From NCBI GenBank assembly GCA_963691705.1, contig OY829540.1, positions 66,822,367 through 66,886,366 on the forward strand: a stretch of 64,000 nt of DNA, read 5' to 3'. Numbering within the stretch: the first letter of the stretch is position 1; every line of letters starts with the position of its first letter. Both the position numbers and the translations under genes were made by a program. This DNA comes from Viola odorata (Eukaryota > Streptophyta > Magnoliopsida > Malpighiales > Violaceae). The notes beneath the pieces are model-generated. The model was given only the letters and a program-made list of their open reading frames with translations, made no database searches and had not been told where the DNA came from. Shown in pieces: positions 59,493-64,000 of the stretch.

Positions 59493-59796
59493 AAGAAGCA
59501 AACGGCAGAAAGCCGATGTGCAGATTGGTCAGCCGATTTCCCTTCAATGCCGTTGTCTAGATCAGAGGAGGAAACGACAATATTCTCAAAACGGCCTAGT
59601 GCCGAATGACCTCAAACGGTTCAGTCAAAACGACATCAAGCCGAATCGCCAAAACAGAGATAAGTCCAAATTGCTTTATCTTTGTGAAAATTTCTGGAAT
59701 ATTATGTATAACATGAATTATCAAATATTTCAAAACAATGAAAAATATATATTTTGCCAGTATTGTTTCTCATATGATTGCAGATCTCGAGAAAAC

Positions 59797-60051
59797 AAAA
59801 TCAAATCAGCCGTGGACGTAAGTCATTTTAGACCGAACCACGTTACCAAAATCAAATCAGCCGTGGACGTAAGTCATTTTAGACCGAACCACGTTACCAA
59901 AATCAAATCAGCCGTGGACGTAAGTCATTTTAGACCGAACCACGTTACCAAAATCAAATCAGCCGCGGACGTAAGTCATTTTAGACCGAACCGCGTTATC
60001 AAAATCAAATCAATCGTGGACGTAAGTCATTTTAGGCTGAACCACGTCACC
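59797..60051 (+). repeat. 51-bp tandem repeat, five units
   Basis: AAAATCAAATCAGCCGTGG recurs at 59797, 59848, 59899, 59950 and 60001 (the last two diverged), exactly 51 bp apart. Each unit reads KIKSAVDVSHFRPNHVT in one frame. Confidence 0.95.
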
Positions 60052-60062
60052 AAAATCCAAGA

Positions 60063-60266
60063 ATTGCAAACGATACATATATTGCAAACGATACATATAT
60101 TGCAAACGATACATATATTGCCAACGATACATATATCGCCAACGATACATATATCGCCACCAAGGCATATATCGTTATTGAGGCATATATCTCTATTGAT
60201 GCATATATCGCTATTGATGCATATATCATTATTGATGCATATATCGTCATCAAGGCATATATACAT
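60063..60266 (+). repeat. 18-bp tandem repeat, about eleven units
   Basis: Units of the form TTGCAAACGATACATATA drift gradually to GATGCATATATCGCTATT along the array, the 18-bp period staying constant. Confidence 0.93.
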
Positions 60267-60677
60267 TGTCATCACATAAAGACCATGCTGGTCATGCTGA
60301 TCAGACAGACTGCAAAATTATAAAGACCGTTCCAAAACGGCAAAGTGCTAAAGACCGTTCCAAAACGGCAGAGCTAAAAGGTCCGTTTCAAACGGCAAAT
60401 ATTTTTCAAAACGGCTCAATGCCAAATCAACAAAGAGGCCAAGGCAAAACGGTTGCAAACCTCAAAACGGCCATAACAGAACGGCAAGCGCCCGATTCTG
60501 CTAAACAAAAAGAGATAAGTTCAATTTCAGTTGTTCTATCTTTGTTTATTTTTTCTGGAGTATGATATATATATAACAGAAATCATTAAACATTAGCAAT
60601 TACTAAAAATTGCAAAATTATATATATTCCGAATGATAATTGTTCATTACAAAATGAGCCAAAACATTGCTAAATGT

Positions 60678-62544
60678 TCATGCTAACGGCCCGGATCCAG
60701 AAGCGGCGTTAGGGCCAACAGGAACATCATCATCATCTTCGTCTACATCTGAATCGGAGAAAGGTTCATACTCCTTAGCTTCGGCAATCCTTTCTCCAGC
60801 AGCAACATATCGCGAGAGATTATCAGGGTGGAAATTCTTCTCGCCATAATAGGAGACATAGCTCTCCAACATGATGTTCTTCATCCTCTCTCTCCACCAA
60901 CCGATCTTCTCAGGAACTTTCAGCAGCTCTGCTTCCTTAACGGCAATGTCATTTCTGGCAGCTTGCAAATCGGATCGGGCTGCGCTAAGTTCCTCAGTTA
61001 GCTTGGCAACGGAATCGGCAAGAGAAGCTTTCTCTCCCGAGAGCAAGACGACGGAATCGGATAGAGCAATCTTCTCCTCTAGCAGCTCACCGTTTCTCCT
61101 CTGCTCATCCCTGACCATGGCAGAAAGACCATCTCTTTCTTTTAGGCTGTCAGCCAGTCTGCTTCGAGCATCCATAACGGCTTTTTTGTCCGTCTCATGA
61201 GAGGCCTTCAAAGTCTCATTCTCTTTCTGAAGGGAAGCGACTTCAGCGGTTGATTGCCGAAGTGCCTCTCTGCCCTTTTCAAGCTTTAACTCAACGGCCT
61301 CAGCTGCGTAACGGGTAGCGCACAAGCCGCTGTAGAAAATACTTTGCATATGGGAGAAATGGCAACTCAGCTCCAAACGGTGATAATGTTTCCTGTCGGC
61401 ATCATTGGCAAGCATCTCACCAATCAGTTGACCGGTCCTATAATCTTTGCTGCCAGGACTCTTCAATCCGAGAGATCGGCGGCAGCTTTCTCCAAAATTG
61501 TTTAAGCTAACCGTGTGAGTAATCTCCCCGTCAGGACCATGACTTGAGAGATAACCTCTATGAACGGAAGGAGGAGCGACTGCATGATCATCAGAAGTAA
61601 ACGGCTCAGGCAAAGGTGGACCGGCAACCCAGTGCAGGTTAATTGGCATCGGCGATGAAGGACCTGGCGGAACTGGATCAGGAATGCTCTCGGAAGCGAC
61701 CGGTGTGCCCGCGGAAATGGGAGAGTGATGCTGTAACGGCGTCTCTAAAGGGGGAACCGAAGCCCCTGAGCCATCAGTGCAAACAGAAAAAGGAATGTTT
61801 GTAGCAGGCCTTGAAACGGTTTCAGCCGTTTCGATGTTCTCTGGTTCGGAAACGGCGGATGCCCGTTGTGCTTCATCGGCAGCCCGTTTTGCTTCAGCTT
61901 TCCTTCTCTTTCTGAGAATTCTTTTGGCAGCTTTCAGGACTTGGGGATCAGGATCTGCCAGATCGGAGGTCTCAACCGTCTTGCTGACCCGTCGCCGTTT
62001 GATGATAAGAGGGGGATCTTCTTCTTCTTCTTCATCGGACGCAAAATTCACCGTTGTGTCTGGTATAGCCGATTGCTCACCTCTCTCCTCAGCGGCCTCT
62101 TCGGCCACCGTTCCCTCATCAATCGGCTCATTGACCAGGGGACCTTCATCCTCAGTTCGGTCTTCAGCCGATTCATCATCAGTCTGCATTCTGTCTTCGG
62201 CAGGAGCTTTGGCCTTAGCAGAAATCAGCCGAATTGAAGAAATGGAAGCAGAAACAACCTTCTTAGCTTTCTTAGCCTTCCCTGCAAAACGGAATTTGTG
62301 TAAGAATACAACAAGGACAAAGCGGAATATGGCTGGAGTTAGTAAAAGCTCACCAAGAACGCAATCAGACAACGGCACGCCGATTGCCAGGTACCGTGTG
62401 TGGAACGACGTGTTAACCGACAGCAACAGGTCAACTTGGGATTGAAGAGTCTCACCAAGGTTATCTGGCTTGAGCCAGTGTCTCTCATTCATTTCCCGAT
62501 TGAACCCAGAAGTCCATTCGGCCGAAGAAGATGATGACACCTCT
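60678..62544 (-). CDS. Antisense coiled-coil ORF of the retroelement (5' end lost)
   Basis: Exons 62544-62354 (start lost) and 62281-60678. The 72-bp intron has donor CTTG|GTGAGC and acceptor TTTTGCAG|GG; it is also stop-free. Exon 1 reads EWTSGFNREMNERHWLKPDN and LLLSVNTSFHTRYLAIGVPL. Exon 2 has basic KAKKAKK, long acidic stretches (FASDEEEEEDPPLI), a Pro-rich centre, a conserved-looking NNFGESCRRSLGLKSPGSKD region, then a coiled coil (about VELKLEKGREALRQSTAEVA to AARNDIAVKEAELLKV) and an acidic tail DSDVDEDDDD. Tat-lineage elements are known to carry antisense ORFs of unknown function, the best parallel I know. The real start lies beyond the LTR insertion at 62545. Confidence 0.65.
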
Positions 62545-64000
62545 TGATACCCAAATTTTGACACGAATAATTTAAATCGTTCATTTTTTGGCTCAATTTT
62601 GATCTTATTTTTATTATTATTATTTTCGTTTATTTACTATTTATTATCTTGTTTTATTTTGTTTCATGTCATTTTATTTTATTTTGTACGTATTTTATTT
62701 TTCATTCGAACTTTTGACACTTTAAAATAAAAATTTCTCGAGCTATTGGCTCGAATCAAATAAAATAAATTCTCACTTTCGGCCGCAATCATCACACCCG
62801 CTCCCTTTCCTATTTTTTCAAAGACACATACCAACTTCTACCATTTTTTTCAAAGATTTGATACGAACCGATCCTCCTCAATGAATCAACCCACCATTTC
62901 CTTTTAAGAAGGAAGCTCTCTGCCAAATCAAAAAGAAGAATCCTCTCCCTCATTTCAATTCCTCTTCGATCACACACCCAAATCGACCAAACCCATCTCC
63001 GGCTACGAACCTTCTCAAACCAATTTCCTCTAACCCAACCCGAAATTAAATCCAAATCCATCACCCATCGCCGCTGCCAACAGCCAAAGCCAAACAGCCA
63101 CCATACCTCCGTCACCCCCAACCGCAGCAGCCGCCACCGCCTCAAACCATCACAAATCCACCAAACAATCATCCCTCGGCCGAGTTAAATCCCAATCCCT
63201 TCCGATCCTTCTGCCCAAATTAAATCCGAATCCCTCTGCTAAATTAAAACCCAAATCAATCCCTGCGCTAAATCAAATTCAATCCGTGCAAATCCAAAAT
63301 CCAATCCCCACACCAAATCAATTAAATCCCTGCCGCTCCACCCAAATCAAAACCGAACCCATCTCTTCCTCTGCTGCACAACCACCACATACTGCCACCG
63401 CAAGCCACCAGCTCCGACCAGCAACCACCACTCACCCGGCCAACCCGAATCTACTCCACCTAAAACCGGACCAACAAAATAATCAATCCACCCAAATCAA
63501 TCACCGAAATCAGACTCAACCCAAACCGCCACGACCAGCAATCACCCGCCTCCGTCGACACTGCACCCGATCGCCGCCGCTGCTGCCGCACTACCGTTTC
63601 ACCACTGCCCAGCCGCAAGCCACCAGCTTCCCAGCCACGCCGCCACAACCACTGCTCCTTGGCCGGAAGCAGCGAACAAAGAAAAGGAAAAAGAATAAGG
63701 AAAAAGGAGAAGGGAGGGTTGCGGCTGCAGCCCTAAAATGAAAGAAAGAATTAGAGGAGAAGAGAGGGGAACCTTGTCGTTTTGACAAGGAAAATTGGGA
63801 GGGGTTGGGCTTCGGCCCAACCAATGAAAGAAAAGAAGAATGGGCTACGGCCCAAGGGAGAAAAAATGAAAGAATGGGCTGCGGCCCATGAGTGAAAAAT
63901 AAGAGAAATGGGCTGCGGCCCAAGCCCGTTTAATTAAAATCGCATACTAACTATTTCTCCATTTTCGCAGGTACCGAATTCACGATTATCATCCCGATCG
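62545..64000 (+). mobile_element. LTR-like sequence interrupting the antisense ORF (3' partial)
   Basis: It starts TGATACCCAAATTTTGACAC, a start typical of plant LTRs, exactly where the antisense ORF loses coherence. It is followed by an AT-rich part and a long pyrimidine-rich, CCA-rich stretch (62800-63660). No end is reached in the window, so LTR status is inferred. Open frames inside (such as 63286-63741) are low-complexity and not called. Confidence 0.45.
63805..63923. repeat. Four TGGGCTGCGGCCCA-type palindromes at 34-35-bp spacing
   Basis: TTGGGCTTCGGCCCAA (63805-63820), ATGGGCTACGGCCCAA (63840-63855), ATGGGCTGCGGCCCAT (63874-63889) and ATGGGCTGCGGCCCAA (63908-63923) are separated by A-rich spacers containing GAAAGAA-like or GAGAAA-like words. 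Each is a potential short hairpin and carries TGGGCY site II cores on both strands. Confidence 0.8.

Larger units (their letters stand above)
59493..60677. other. Spacer between gag and antisense ORF
   Basis: It holds scattered AAACGGC motifs, two tandem arrays and no pol sequence. An open frame at 59410-60279 overlaps the gag end in another frame and continues through both arrays; it is a product of repeat periods divisible by three, not a recognised protein. Confidence 0.6.
57430..62544 (+). mobile_element. Gag-only Ty3/gypsy (Tat-like) retroelement with antisense ORF
   Basis: The 5' LTR (57430-58251) is followed by a primer-binding-site-like TGG sequence and a gag gene (58350-59492). No protease, reverse transcriptase, RNase H or integrase is found. 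In their place come a spacer, two tandem arrays (59797-60051, 60063-60266), and an antisense spliced ORF (to 60678). A TGATACCC... sequence interrupts the element at 62545, and its 3' LTR is not in the window. Extra antisense ORFs and tandem arrays are known in the Tat lineage of Ty3/gypsy elements; lineage assignment is inferred. The element must be mobilised in trans, if at all. Confidence 0.75.

Noticed and set aside
60027..60275. Minus-strand frames reading repeated DICIN/IYAS peptides
   Set aside because: They are translations of the 18-bp tandem array in other frames.
59410..60279. Open frame overlapping gag and crossing both arrays, considered as a frameshifted gag-pol
   Set aside because: It has no protease or polymerase motif, and its length comes from repeats whose periods are multiples of three.
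63286..63741. 151-codon Pro/Asn/Thr-rich open frame
   Set aside because: Low-complexity CCA-rich DNA inside an LTR-like sequence, with no domain.

Overview
This is nuclear DNA of a flowering plant, most likely a eudicot. Genes are split by short GT-AG introns with AT-rich intergenic space. All recognisable products are plant or general eukaryotic families, and the repeats are plant types (Ty1/copia, Ty3/gypsy, hAT, Stowaway-like). The gene order matches what I recall of Arabidopsis. The first two genes correspond to neighbours At5g05190 (EDR4) and At5g05200 (ABC1K9). The stretch EIF1AD - SHPRH - QCR10 - rhodanese STR6 - WRKY54 - WRKY55 corresponds to At2g40780 down to At2g40740. I cannot name the species.

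Region by region. 1-7.4 kb: the 3' part of an EDR4-like zinc-ribbon gene (+) and an 11-exon ABC1-type atypical kinase (-). 9-24.3 kb: a divergent pair, EIF1AD (-) and the 19-exon SHPRH-type SNF2/PHD/RING protein (+). SHPRH intron 14 holds a decayed copia element. 25-31.6 kb: a small plastid-type unknown gene, a TFIIS-N-domain fragment, the intronless ESCRT-I subunit ELC/VPS23, and a tiny two-exon gene for complex III subunit QCR10. 32.4-35.5 kb: an STR6-type rhodanese gene carrying several lesions. 35.5-38.9 kb: intergenic DNA with three small DNA-transposon copies. 38.9-51.6 kb: two group III WRKY genes, WRKY54/70-like (+) and WRKY55-like (-). Between them sits a complete 6.8-kb hAT transposon with a perfect 8-bp target duplication. 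53.8-57.4 kb: a BMT5-like (DUF2431) gene, a broken F-box gene, and a recent partial copy of the BMT5-like gene. 57.4-64 kb: nested LTR retroelements. The first is a gag-only Ty3/gypsy-like element with an antisense coiled-coil ORF and tandem arrays; a second LTR-like sequence interrupts it and runs off the window.

The two most unusual structures are transposons. The hAT element carries two intact genes transcribed away from each other: a BED/hAT transposase and an unrelated 436-aa protein. The same palindrome, GGCGTCATGACGCC, lies at both putative core promoters. The gag-only retroelement combines an LTR studded with ACGGCAnnnTGCCGAT inverted motifs, a 51-bp array that keeps a 17-residue repeat in frame, and an antisense spliced gene. 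Among host loci, the rhodanese pseudogene is notable because one lesion is a chimeric insertion that looks copied from two places in the adjacent intron.

Exon borders were set by hand from splice signals, reading frame and family conservation. Gene identities rest on remembered family motifs; no search was run.
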